Origin: a bacterium
GTDB lineage: Bacteria; SAR324; XYD2-FULL-50-16
Length of the DNA stretch: 64,000 nucleotides
Assembly (NCBI GenBank): GCA_018829445.1
Contig: JAHJTV010000087.1
Location: forward strand, 124,001-188,000
Direction of reading: 5' to 3'
Positions within the stretch are counted from its first letter, which is position 1, and the number at the start of each line of letters is the position of its first letter. The notes beneath the pieces were generated by a model. The model was not told where the DNA came from, made no database searches, and worked only from the letters and a program-made list of their open reading frames with translations. Made by a program: the position numbers and the translations under genes. Shown in pieces: positions 1 to 8,586 of this stretch.

Positions 1-1164
1 GCCTATGGCTATCCCAGGCTGATGGTGGTTATTTTCCTGGTAATTGGAGGAGTCTCAATCTACGGAATGACCAAAATCAAGGTAAACTCCAATATGATCG
101 AACTGATCAGGGAAGGAAATCCGGTGAGACTGTCACAGACCATAGTAGATGCCGTTATGGGAGGCACCCAGAGCATGGAGATTACGCTCGATATGGGCGA
201 AGAAGACGGGTTAAAGGATCCGGCGGTTCTCAATGCAATAGATAAGATTCAGCAATACCTGAAAGAGGAACAACCTGAGTTTGTTGTCCGCACCGATTCG
301 CTGGTGAATGTAGTAAAGAACTCTTACCAGGTTTTAAACCAGAACAGACCCGAGATGTACATTATTCCCCAGGAGAAAAAAACATTGCAGCAAACCCTGT
401 TTCTCTTCGACATGGCAAATCCGGATGATCGTAAACTTCTTGTAACGGATGACTATGCGCAGGGGAGAATCAGTATTCGGTTAAAGAACTACGGTTCGAT
501 TGAGTACCTGCCTTTTTTCGAAGCTGTTCAGAAAAAAGCGGAAGAGATATTTTCTCCACTGAAACAGCAGTATCCGGATATGGAAGTGGATATTACCGGT
601 GGTCTTGCATTAATGATGCAGCTGGTGGACTACATGAGTTGGTCACAGGTGCAAAGTTTTGGTTTGGCACTGATTGTTATCACGATTATGCTGTTGTTCG
701 TGTTTGGATCACCTAAGATCGGATTGATGGGGATGATACCCAACATATTCCCGGTTGTTACTACATTCGGAGTGATGGGGTTTTTCGATATCTCTCTGGA
801 TGCGGATACACTGATTATAGCACCCATAGTGATCGGCATCGCTGTTGATGACACCATTCACTTCCTGACCCACTTCCGCACGGAATTGCTGGAAACCGAC
901 AACGTCATTACAGCCATAGTTAACAGCATCAGGGAGGTTGGACAGGCGATCTGTTTTTCCACCGTGATTCTGGTACTGGGATTTCTCGCTTTAGTTTTCA
1001 GCAGTCATCTGGGGATGGCCCATTTTGGGTACCTGACAGCAGTAGCTTTTATCTCAGCTCTGCTGGCGGACCTTTTGTTGTTACCTTCTCTCTGTGTGCT
1101 GTTCAACAAAAGAGGAGAAAAAGAGCGAGTACCTGCACCCTTGAGTGCTTTGGCAAAAAAATAG
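1..1164 (+). CDS. RND/MMPL-family transporter, C-terminal part (5' end outside window)
   Basis: This is the second half of an RND-superfamily (MMPL/hydrophobe exporter type) inner-membrane protein that uses the proton gradient to move lipids or hydrophobic compounds. The frame is open from base 1. The first internal Met, at 22, sits inside a membrane helix, so the true start lies upstream. After that helix comes a periplasmic loop of about 190 residues, then a block of hydrophobic helices from about residue 210 to 360. It includes the RND hallmark GIAVDDTIH, with the paired Asp near residues 276-277 (counting from the Met at 22), where proton relay residues sit in this family. The protein ends in a short charged tail. 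The next gene is convergent. The substrate cannot be deduced. Confidence 0.88.
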   Translation, partial: AYGYPRLMVVIFLVIGGVSIYGMTKIKVNSNMIELIREGNPVRLSQTIVDAVMGGTQSMEITLDMGEEDGLKDPAVLNAIDKIQQYLKEEQPEFVVRTDSLVNVVKNSYQVLNQNRPEMYIIPQEKKTLQQTLFLFDMANPDDRKLLVTDDYAQGRISIRLKNYGSIEYLPFFEAVQKKAEEIFSPLKQQYPDMEVDITGGLALMMQLVDYMSWSQVQSFGLALIVITIMLLFVFGSPKIGLMGMIPNIFPVVTTFGVMGFFDISLDADTLIIAPIVIGIAVDDTIHFLTHFRTELLETDNVITAIVNSIREVGQAICFSTVILVLGFLALVFSSHLGMAHFGYLTAVAFISALLADLLLLPSLCVLFNKRGEKERVPAPLSALAKK

Positions 1165-1175
1165 GTTCCCCTTTG

Positions 1176-2309
1176 TTACTCCCCCTTGTTATCCGTGTAC
1201 TGCTGATCCAAGGGGGTTTCCAATCGTTTGAACTCTTCCAGTAAACTTTTAATCACGGGATCTAACAAGTTGGAAAACTCCCGCTTTTTGAACTGCTTGA
1301 ACAGATCCCGGCCCAGTGAAATGCTGATTCCGAAAATGGAGGGAAGAAGCGGCAGGGAATAACCGATGCCCTTTATATGTAGATTGAAGGGCATCGCCCT
1401 AAAAAGATAAGGGACAAAACTTCCCAGCCACTGACCACAGATTATGATATTGACGGTTCGCACCGCGTGAAAGCCAAAAGCCTCCAGTCCTTCCCTGGTA
1501 ATCCAATCTTTGTAGATATAAAACCCATCCGTGCGAAACAGGTGCAGCCAGGCAATATAAAAAAAGAAGGGCCAGGCATATTTCAAGACTTTAAGAGAGC
1601 GGAATTGGGTGATCAGAAGCAAAACAACGGAAAGAACAAACTGAATTATTGTTAGATTGATTGCAAAGATCAGAATAAACGTAACCAGCGACAACAAGAG
1701 CTCAAATCCCTTTTTCTTCTCAAATGCTGGCAAGGGAATAGAACTTTCCTGCATATTATGTTCTAATTCACTGGTAAACAAACCCTCCAGTGTGGCCGAA
1801 CTTCTTGAAACCAGAAAAGCTATGAATCCACCCGATAGAACCGACCAGAGCAGCATGGGAGATAACTGGAAAAAAAAGTCCTGATGTCCGACCAGCATCA
1901 GGTTGACAATAACCAGCTGACAAACGTTAAAGACTGTTGCCAACAAAACGCTCACTCCCAGCAAACCCAACACTTTCTTCTGATATGCTGTTCTGACAAG
2001 ATGACTCAGTAAAACAAATGACAGAAATCCTGCTGACGTGCTGATCAAGAAAGAACTGAAAACCTGGCCTCCGTAAACCAGGGTTGTCAGATTCCTTGAA
2101 AAAAACAGAAAAAGGGTGTGGACCAGTCCGAATCTTAATAAAAAAGGAAGCAGAATCCAATAAGCCAGTCCCAGTCTTAACCAGGGAAAAACGGGAATCC
2201 TGGGAAGCAGGTTTTCCATTATCTGCAGACTACCCGCCAACAATAAGCAGATAGCAAACAGCTCCGGTGAAAGACGGTTTTTTTCTTTTTTATCAATAAG
2301 AAAAGGCAT
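1176..2309 (-). CDS. Gx transporter family / heptaprenyl diphosphate synthase component I-like membrane protein
   Basis: A polytopic membrane protein of about 377 residues. The N-terminal half matches the Gx transporter family (Pfam Hpre_diP_synt_I): a helix with NLLPRIPVFPWLRLGLA, then closely packed helices typical of small S-component-like transporters. The C-terminal half adds further helices and a basic amphipathic tail, resembling the CbiQ/EcfT-like extension seen in some members. I chose the ATG at 2309, which has a GGA 9 nt upstream and overlaps the upstream gene by 17 nt. An in-frame ATG at 2345 would overlap by 53 nt and lacks a ribosome site. The coupling to a NusG-domain-II gene is the usual arrangement for this family. 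The transported substrate is not known from sequence. Confidence 0.8.
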   Translation of the reverse strand: MPFLIDKKEKNRLSPELFAICLLLAGSLQIMENLLPRIPVFPWLRLGLAYWILLPFLLRFGLVHTLFLFFSRNLTTLVYGGQVFSSFLISTSAGFLSFVLLSHLVRTAYQKKVLGLLGVSVLLATVFNVCQLVIVNLMLVGHQDFFFQLSPMLLWSVLSGGFIAFLVSRSSATLEGLFTSELEHNMQESSIPLPAFEKKKGFELLLSLVTFILIFAINLTIIQFVLSVVLLLITQFRSLKVLKYAWPFFFYIAWLHLFRTDGFYIYKDWITREGLEAFGFHAVRTVNIIICGQWLGSFVPYLFRAMPFNLHIKGIGYSLPLLPSIFGISISLGRDLFKQFKKREFSNLLDPVIKSLLEEFKRLETPLDQQYTDNKGE

Positions 2310-2676
2310 CGATTTTTTCCAAAGGGTTGATCGTGTTCCTGTCATTGATAATGGAGATGGTCATCCTGGCCGGCAGACAGATGATGTGTTCGTGAGTCGA
2401 TTCGATGGCTCCCTGCAACAGGCATATTTTTTGAGTGCAAGGCGAAGAGATAACCCTGATGGAACCCTCTCCATATTGAATGGTGACAACACCGATTCGA
2501 GTTGGGATCTCTCTTTCCTGAAGCGGTTGATTCAGATCCAGCATGGCAATCGTTTTATTTTGAATCCGGATTTCCGCCTGGGAACCACTGACACTTTTAA
2601 AACTTATAAATGAAATGATGGCGGAAAAAAAAAGAAGTATCAGGATAAGAACATCAAGCGGGCGGAAAAAAGCCAC
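2293..2676 (-). CDS. NusG domain II-containing membrane-anchored protein
   Basis: A 127-residue protein with one N-terminal hydrophobic segment (about residues 8-26) followed by a NusG-domain-II fold (Pfam NusG_II). Visible hallmarks are the SPC...C...G.I stretch and the ICLPARMTISI strand near residues 98-108, which together place conserved cysteines outside the membrane. The start codon is GTG and no strong ribosome site is visible. It overlaps the downstream Gx-family gene by 17 nt, so the two are translationally coupled. Family members are routinely paired with Gx proteins, but the molecular role is not established. It is unlikely to be a transcription factor despite the domain name. Confidence 0.78.
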   Translation of the reverse strand: MAFFRPLDVLILILLFFSAIISFISFKSVSGSQAEIRIQNKTIAMLDLNQPLQEREIPTRIGVVTIQYGEGSIRVISSPCTQKICLLQGAIESTHEHIICLPARMTISIINDRNTINPLEKIDAFSY

Positions 2677-2707
2677 AATGTCGATTATGAAGATGATTAG
2701 GAAGTTG

Positions 2708-2733
2708 AACCCGAAGGTAAAAACCTTCGGGTT
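2708..2733. terminator. stem-loop between the metallophosphatase and NusG-II genes
   Basis: A perfect 10-bp inverted repeat (aacccgaagg / ccttcgggtt) with a 6-nt loop lies just 3' of the minus-strand gene ending at 2747. On the plus strand it is followed by gttttaat. There is no T-tract on the minus strand, so it could act as a weak terminator or as an mRNA 3'-end stabiliser. Confidence 0.55.
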
Positions 2734-2746
2734 GTTTTAATCTGAT

Positions 2747-4327
2747 TTATCTAATTACGTCATTGGTTGGAGCATAATCATCAGGATTCAGCGGAGAATT
2801 CTTGCTGATATATTCCCTGAGAACATCGGCATCCACAAATCCAGTGTCAACAAAAGCAGGATGGTCTGAGATTCTCATATAACCGTCACCACCGGCAGCA
2901 GCGAAGCCGTTGGTTGCCAGCTTATATTGACCGTCATCCACTACTGCTTTTCCGCCAACTTCAATACTGACAAGCGATTCTCCCGACATTCTAATCACCA
3001 CATTGTCGAATTGCGCAAAGGCGCCGGAACCCGGGGTTTTATTGGCCGCTATCTCAAGGTACTTCTTGAGCTCGGCTCCACTGAGCGTAACCACGCAGAT
3101 TGAATTGCTGAAGGGTTGAACCTTGAGAACATCATTATAAGTGATATCTCCTTTGGAGATGCTGGTTCGAATTCCTCCGCCACTTATCACACCAACATCA
3201 GCTCCTGTTTTCAGTCGCTGAGCTTTAGCAATCAGGTTACCCAGATTTGTTTCTTGAGATCGAACAATGGCACGTTCACCGACAAAATCACCCGTTGTTG
3301 AACCGATCACTTTGTCCAGTTCCGCTTTTCCCTTTTCCTGGAAAGGAGCCAGGAGGGCTAACACTTCCGCATCTTCAGGAATCTCTTCTTCGATAAAGAC
3401 ACGTACGGTTTCTCCATCCTTTTCAACTTTCTTCTTCAAATTCACCGGAATCATCCTGAATGATTCTTCACTCAAAGCTCCCTTATCCAATGCCAGATCA
3501 AGTCTGCCGATATATTTTCCCCAGTCATTCGCTTGAACTATGATGGTGTGGTTCACTTTGACAGACTGCTGAAAGGCAGCATGAGTATGACCCCCAACTA
3601 TCACATCGATACCCGGAACGGATTTTGCCAGCGTGACATCGCCGGGTGCATTGGTTCCATAGTTACCGCCTTCATAAAATCCCATGTGACTCAGGGCAAT
3701 AACAACATGAGCCTGTTTTCTCAGTTCAGGCACCAGTTCCTTGGCAACTTCTATCGGATCTCTGAATTCAATCGACTTTACATAATCGGGAGTTACCAAT
3801 AGTGGAGTCTCTTGAGTAATCAGACCGAAAACGGCAACCTTTAGTCCATTGAGATCAAATATTTTGTAGGCATCATAAAGCGGTTTCCCTGTGTCTTTAT
3901 TGATAATGTTGGCACCCAGAAAAGGGAAGTTCACCCACTGTTTCTGTTTGGCCAGTACATCGAGAGGGTTATCAAACTCATGGTTTCCGATTGCCATGGC
4001 ATCATAACCGATTAAAGACATGGCTTTGAAATCCGGTTCAGCGTCCTGTAGATCTGATACCGGGATACCGGTATTGATATCGCCTGCTGAAAGCAACAGC
4101 ACTTGACCGCCACCTGCTTTAACTTCACTTCGAATTCTATCAACCAGGGTTTTCTGAGCAGCTAATCCATACTCTCCATTGCTGTTTTTCCAGAAATGCC
4201 CATGATGATCGTTGGTATGCAAAATTGTTAGTTTAGCATCAATATCTCTTTTAATAGGCTGTGTCGTCGTACACCCCATAAAAATGGCAAGAGCGGCAAT
4301 CAGCATAAATGATAAAATCTTCTTCAT
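2747..4327 (-). CDS. lipoprotein 5'-nucleotidase / cyclic phosphodiesterase (UshA-type metallophosphatase)
   Basis: A periplasmic nucleotide-degrading enzyme of 526 residues. The N-terminus is a lipoprotein signal peptide with lipobox FMGC near residue 19. The calcineurin-like metal-binding motifs follow in order: TNDHHGH (about 37-43), SAGDINTG, IGNHEFDN, ALSHMG and VGGHTHA. Together they supply the Asp, His and Asn ligands of the di-metal site. The C-terminal half is a 5_nucleotid_C substrate-recognition domain. The ATG is preceded by AAGGGAA. It lies 190 bp downstream of a second, non-identical metallophosphatase on the same strand, so the two may form a salvage pair. The exact substrate (AMP, other nucleotides or 2',3'-cyclic NMP) cannot be told. 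Confidence 0.92.
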   Translation of the reverse strand: MKKILSFMLIAALAIFMGCTTTQPIKRDIDAKLTILHTNDHHGHFWKNSNGEYGLAAQKTLVDRIRSEVKAGGGQVLLLSAGDINTGIPVSDLQDAEPDFKAMSLIGYDAMAIGNHEFDNPLDVLAKQKQWVNFPFLGANIINKDTGKPLYDAYKIFDLNGLKVAVFGLITQETPLLVTPDYVKSIEFRDPIEVAKELVPELRKQAHVVIALSHMGFYEGGNYGTNAPGDVTLAKSVPGIDVIVGGHTHAAFQQSVKVNHTIIVQANDWGKYIGRLDLALDKGALSEESFRMIPVNLKKKVEKDGETVRVFIEEEIPEDAEVLALLAPFQEKGKAELDKVIGSTTGDFVGERAIVRSQETNLGNLIAKAQRLKTGADVGVISGGGIRTSISKGDITYNDVLKVQPFSNSICVVTLSGAELKKYLEIAANKTPGSGAFAQFDNVVIRMSGESLVSIEVGGKAVVDDGQYKLATNGFAAAGGDGYMRISDHPAFVDTGFVDADVLREYISKNSPLNPDDYAPTNDVIR

Positions 4328-4517
4328 AAATATTTCCCTTGGATTGGAATTAAATGAGATCGGTTCCTCTCGGGAACTTCTTGATTAGACAAACAAAAAA
4401 CAGTCTCTCACATCATGCATGTGCTGATTCGCAGAAGTGAAAGTTCGAGTTTACACTCAGCTTCTGTAAAATGTAAAAGGAAAATTGTTAAACCCAAATT
4501 CACTTTTTTTGATGCCC

Positions 4518-6305
4518 CTAATTACTTATATCATTAACCCTGATTGCTTTGATATTAAGGGTTCTGCCATCTTCAGAAGTCGGAATGGATAAGCTTCCGT
4601 TTTGGATCATTTTAAAGGCTTTTTCCTGCAATGCCTCATCAATGGAAAATCCTACCAGTTTCCAGTTGTAATCCACTGACGGTACAATCGTTCCTTTTTT
4701 AATCTCTTTGGTGTACTTGATAATCAGATCTCTGATTCTCCCATCTGGAATATCAGCGTATTGAGCCACAGAATCATAGTATTTATCATCGTTAGTCACC
4801 AACCCAAGTTTCATAATGGTGCCAAACCTGTAATTGTTGATTGTGAGCTTATAGGTGGCTTTAGGATCAAGATCCCTGCCTCCGATTTTCGCATTTTTTA
4901 TTCTGCTACCGGCTTCTTTAGACAAGTCAATCTCATAGGAAACACCGGAGAACATATCATAGTTATATCCTCTTATATCCTTGTTGAATGAGATGGTTAA
5001 ATCACCCGGAGTAAACGTATTGTAATAGGAAGCTGACCACTCCATGTACTTTAACAGGTTTTCACCTGTGATATTCACACCTACCAGGGTGTTTGGATAT
5101 TTATAGATATAGGCGACATCCTTCTTCTTAAAATCCCCGGCTTTCAGGTTTGATCCAAAATTGAAGAGAGCTGCCGATGAGACTTCAGCATCGGTATAAT
5201 GCATCTGGACATCATTAATAAAATCTATAATGGCCGTATCTTCCAACTGTGAAGTAGGCATTGTGGTAACCTGTTCCTGACCTGTGATATAATCCACTCT
5301 TTCCACAAAGTTCTTCGCAATTTTACCCACTACCAGATTGGCATCGGTGACTGATTGGTCATGAACAAATCTGAACTTATCCAATACAGCTTGGTTGGCT
5401 TGAACTGTTTTTGTCTCAATGTTCTCAGTATTAACGGAAACAACACTATATCCACTACCTTTTTTGACAACTTCGATATCTGCTTTTGCCAAAGACCAGC
5501 CGTATGCGCCAGGTTCTATGATCTTGACTCCATTGATCTCTTTGTTATATTTTGCATGGGCATGACCACCAAAAAGAACATGAAACTGGGGAAAATTCTT
5601 GGCAATCTCTTCCAGTCCTTCATAGCCATGTTCTCCTTGCGGACCGATGTGATATGCCCCAACCAGCACATCGTACTTACCTTCAAGCTCTGCAATCACT
5701 TTTTTCGTTTCGATCATAGGGTCGGTAAACTCCAAACCTTCAAAATGCTGTGGTGTGGCAGACTCCCATGTCGGGATTGCCGGTGGAAGCATACCGACAA
5801 CAGCAATTCGTACACCCTCTTTTTCGAAGATCACATAAGGTTTCACCCATCTTTTTGAAGTGCCTTCTCTGTAAATATTTGCTGATAACACCGATCCCTC
5901 AAAGGCTTTGATGTTTTTTTCCAGAAACGGCATGTTAAAATTGAATTCATGATTACCCAAGGTCCACACATCATATTTCATCATATTCATAACTCCAACC
6001 ATGGGATGAACCGGCAGGTCGTTAAAGAGCATGGCGCTATTGTCCTGAACCGTATCCCCACAATCCATCAGGATTACATTCGGATTTTCAGCCCGTTCCT
6101 TTTCCACCAAGGTTTGAATCTTGGCAAAACCGGCATCTTGATCCTCTTCATCCAGAGCGTAGTCATGAGGATAAATTCTACCGTGCAGATCAGATGACTG
6201 CAAAATGGTGATTTTTGTAGCAGCACAGACCATTGATGCAAATACCAGTGATATACACAGCACTGTAAGCACAATCAGATTTTTGAACATCTTGATTTTT
6301 TTCAT
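4518..6305 (-). CDS. exported bifunctional metallophosphatase / 5'-nucleotidase
   Basis: A 595-residue secreted enzyme. The signal peptide ends near residue 29 (VCAA) and lacks a lipobox cysteine, so it is probably soluble in the periplasm. Metallophosphatase motifs are ILQSSDLHGR, MDCGDTVQDN, LGNHEFNFN, VGAYHIG and FGGHAHAKYN. The usual TNDxHG is SSDLHG here, and the histidine loop reads AYHIG rather than SHxG. A 5_nucleotid_C domain follows. The ATG has a strong AGGAGG site. It shares overall fold and orientation with the lipoprotein enzyme downstream but is only distantly similar, so this is not a recent duplication. The organism may scavenge extracellular nucleotides or phosphate. No Pho-box was recognised. 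Confidence 0.88.
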   Translation of the reverse strand: MKKIKMFKNLIVLTVLCISLVFASMVCAATKITILQSSDLHGRIYPHDYALDEEDQDAGFAKIQTLVEKERAENPNVILMDCGDTVQDNSAMLFNDLPVHPMVGVMNMMKYDVWTLGNHEFNFNMPFLEKNIKAFEGSVLSANIYREGTSKRWVKPYVIFEKEGVRIAVVGMLPPAIPTWESATPQHFEGLEFTDPMIETKKVIAELEGKYDVLVGAYHIGPQGEHGYEGLEEIAKNFPQFHVLFGGHAHAKYNKEINGVKIIEPGAYGWSLAKADIEVVKKGSGYSVVSVNTENIETKTVQANQAVLDKFRFVHDQSVTDANLVVGKIAKNFVERVDYITGQEQVTTMPTSQLEDTAIIDFINDVQMHYTDAEVSSAALFNFGSNLKAGDFKKKDVAYIYKYPNTLVGVNITGENLLKYMEWSASYYNTFTPGDLTISFNKDIRGYNYDMFSGVSYEIDLSKEAGSRIKNAKIGGRDLDPKATYKLTINNYRFGTIMKLGLVTNDDKYYDSVAQYADIPDGRIRDLIIKYTKEIKKGTIVPSVDYNWKLVGFSIDEALQEKAFKMIQNGSLSIPTSEDGRTLNIKAIRVNDISN

Positions 6306-7134
6306 GTCCCCCTCCTAAGATAGGATAATTTTAGAAACTTTGACCTAATGGATTGACTTTGATAGTGCTTCTAAGCTGTATCAAAACCCTTTTCCCTCAT
6401 TAACAGCCTTTAAGCTCTCAATTCACCAATTTCCATTCAACACAGCAAGAGTTAACACAAGCGGATCGATTTGAAAAGATAAGAATACAATATCAACAGG
6501 TCAATTCTGTACTTCATCAGTTGAATGTTTGTAGTTAAGGCGAGATTTAATAATTTGTCAAAATTTCAATTCATCCAACGGATGACTTTTTTAATTTAGA
6601 CGCTACCCATGGTGCAAAATCTACAGGGTAAAATAATAAATCAAAAGAATCCTATATCGTCACTGCCTATTTCACCCCCACGGTTTGTTTCACTAGGTTC
6701 ACCAAAATGGATGCTTTGGGAATGTGGAAATTTTGATGAAATAAAAGAACATAAAAGTGGGGGTCAGGTCTTGTATTTTGACTTTTTGCAAAAAGTCAAA
6801 ATACAAGACCTGACCCTGATTTCCACCAATCATACTATTGACATCGATTGGTGAAATCCCCTTTTTTAAGGTTCGTTTGAATTTAATTTAGGGAGGTTGA
6901 CTGGACAAAAAGATGCGTATTTTAAAGCGTGTAAAGAGTACTTGGTAAATAAGCACATAAAAAAAACTTGACAACTAAATGGAATTATTATTTTATCGTA
7001 AAAAACAATGCTTGAGGTTAATCGCTTTTTTCAATTAGTGATTTCGGGTAGCAAACAGATTCTCAGAAAAGAACGAATACAAAACCGTTATTAGTCTAAA
7101 TACTCTCCAGTATCTCAAGACGGATCACAATACA
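6306..7134. other. 829-bp intergenic region
   Basis: No gene is supported here. The interval separates two divergently transcribed genes, is AT-rich, and carries the 56-bp palindrome listed separately. A TTGACA hexamer near 6969 followed by AT-rich DNA could be the promoter of the radical SAM gene, but the -10 element is ambiguous. Confidence 0.5.
6761..6816. repeat. perfect 56-bp palindrome
   Basis: Two 28-nt arms meet with no spacer at 6788/6789. The left arm begins gggtcaggtcttgtatttt and the right arm is its exact reverse complement. The ggggtcag core recurs elsewhere in the window (44694-44702 and, inverted, 61394-61403), so this is probably a dispersed REP/IS-end-like repeat rather than a local operator. 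Confidence 0.85.
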
Positions 7135-8544
7135 ATGCGAAAAAATAAAATAGTTCTTGTACAGAGGGAGATCGAGGATAAACTGGGACCCATGATTCTG
7201 TCCGCCTATTTGAAAACAAAAGGACATGATTCCAGAATCCTGATTGATCCTCAAAAAAACATTAAGATTCTGAAAAAGATAGATCCCGATTTTATCGGAA
7301 TCAGCCTTCTCTCGCCGTCTGTTGACTGGGCCATATCCACCTGCCGGTATCTGAAAAAGCATCTTCCCGGGGCAAAAACCATCCTGGGCGGACCTCATCC
7401 TACCTTTTTCCCGAAGATAATTGAGCAGGAAGGTGTTGATATGGTTTGCATCGGGGAAGGAGAAAAATCTCTCTCCCATTTGCTGGAAAACTATAATGGT
7501 TCCCCGGACTCAGTAGCAGATACACCGAACCTTTGGATAAAAAGCGGTAAAAAAATCATCAAAAATCCGATTGCCCCCTTGTTAACTGCTGATGAATTAA
7601 CTCAATTGCCCCATAGCGATCGATCTCATTACAAAAACTACCCAGCTTTGAAAAAGAATCCCCATAAAAAAGTCTGGACATCGAGAGGGTGCGCATACAG
7701 CTGCAGCTATTGTTTTAATCAGCAATATAAGCAGATATACAAAGGCTTGGGGCGAATGGTCAGACAACGTTCCGTTGACAGCGTGATCGACGAACTGGTG
7801 GAACTTAAAAAGATCTCCTGGCAATGCCTGGAGATACCCGATGACCATTTTCTCATATCCGAAGATTGGACCATGGAATTTTGTGAGAAGTATGCCAAGC
7901 TGATAAATATGCCGTTTACCTGTTGCAGTACCGCCAAAATGATAAAACATCCCATTGTTGCAGCACTGAAAAAGGCCGGATGTAAAGCGATTTACTTTGC
8001 TGTTGAGACTGGCGTGGAAAAAATCCGACGGGAGACGTATAACAAACCGATCAAGGATGAAGATATCTATAATGCAGCCGATGCCCTACACTCAAATGGA
8101 GTTCCGTTTTTAACTTTCAACATGATCGGTCTTCCGGATGAAAGTCTGGAAGACATCTACCAGACTATCAGAATCAATCAGAAAATCAGAACCCCCCACC
8201 CCTGGTGCTCCATTCTGCAACCCTATCCCGGGACAAAGATCGCCGAAATCATGAATGGTGGAGCCGATGACAGTCAGCCCAAATTCACATACTCCTATTT
8301 CCAGATGAGTCCCATCAATGACACACAGAAGCAGAAACTCTTCTTTAACGCTCAGAAGCTGTTTGCTCACATGGTTAAATCCAACACCAGCTATCAAAAT
8401 TTTGTCCGGCTGGTACAGAATCCACCCCTGAAGATTAATGCTTTGTACCCGCTGGTATTTTACTGGAACTATGGTAATGACCTAAAGCAGCGTTATGGGA
8501 TGAAATGGAACTCTCTTTTCCGGTATTGGCTGTACAGCGTATAG
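7135..8544 (+). CDS. B12-binding-domain radical SAM protein
   Basis: A 469-residue enzyme. Residues about 1-130 form a cobalamin-binding-like Rossmann domain (ISLLSPSVDWA, ILGGPHPTFFP). The canonical cobalt-ligating DxHxxG is not visible, so B12 may be bound base-off or not at all. The radical SAM core starts at the [4Fe-4S] motif, Cys186-x3-Cys190-x2-Cys193 in RGCAYSCSYCFN, and extends to about residue 370, including a GLPDES segment typical of the barrel. Such proteins carry out methylations and rearrangements in natural-product, hopanoid or cofactor pathways. Nothing adjacent identifies a substrate. It is a single gene, convergent with the next one and separated from it by a stem-loop. Confidence 0.88.
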   Translation: MRKNKIVLVQREIEDKLGPMILSAYLKTKGHDSRILIDPQKNIKILKKIDPDFIGISLLSPSVDWAISTCRYLKKHLPGAKTILGGPHPTFFPKIIEQEGVDMVCIGEGEKSLSHLLENYNGSPDSVADTPNLWIKSGKKIIKNPIAPLLTADELTQLPHSDRSHYKNYPALKKNPHKKVWTSRGCAYSCSYCFNQQYKQIYKGLGRMVRQRSVDSVIDELVELKKISWQCLEIPDDHFLISEDWTMEFCEKYAKLINMPFTCCSTAKMIKHPIVAALKKAGCKAIYFAVETGVEKIRRETYNKPIKDEDIYNAADALHSNGVPFLTFNMIGLPDESLEDIYQTIRINQKIRTPHPWCSILQPYPGTKIAEIMNGGADDSQPKFTYSYFQMSPINDTQKQKLFFNAQKLFAHMVKSNTSYQNFVRLVQNPPLKINALYPLVFYWNYGNDLKQRYGMKWNSLFRYWLYSV

Positions 8545-8546
8545 TG

Positions 8547-8580
8547 GCAGTGACCTCTCTGGATATTTGAAGGTCACTGC
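8547..8580. terminator. stem-loop between convergent genes
   Basis: A 9-bp perfect stem (gcagtgacc / ggtcactgc) with a 16-nt loop sits in the 42-bp gap between the convergent radical SAM and PLP-enzyme genes. No long T-tract follows. A bidirectional terminator is likely from position alone. Confidence 0.5.
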
Positions 8581-8586
8581 TTGGTG

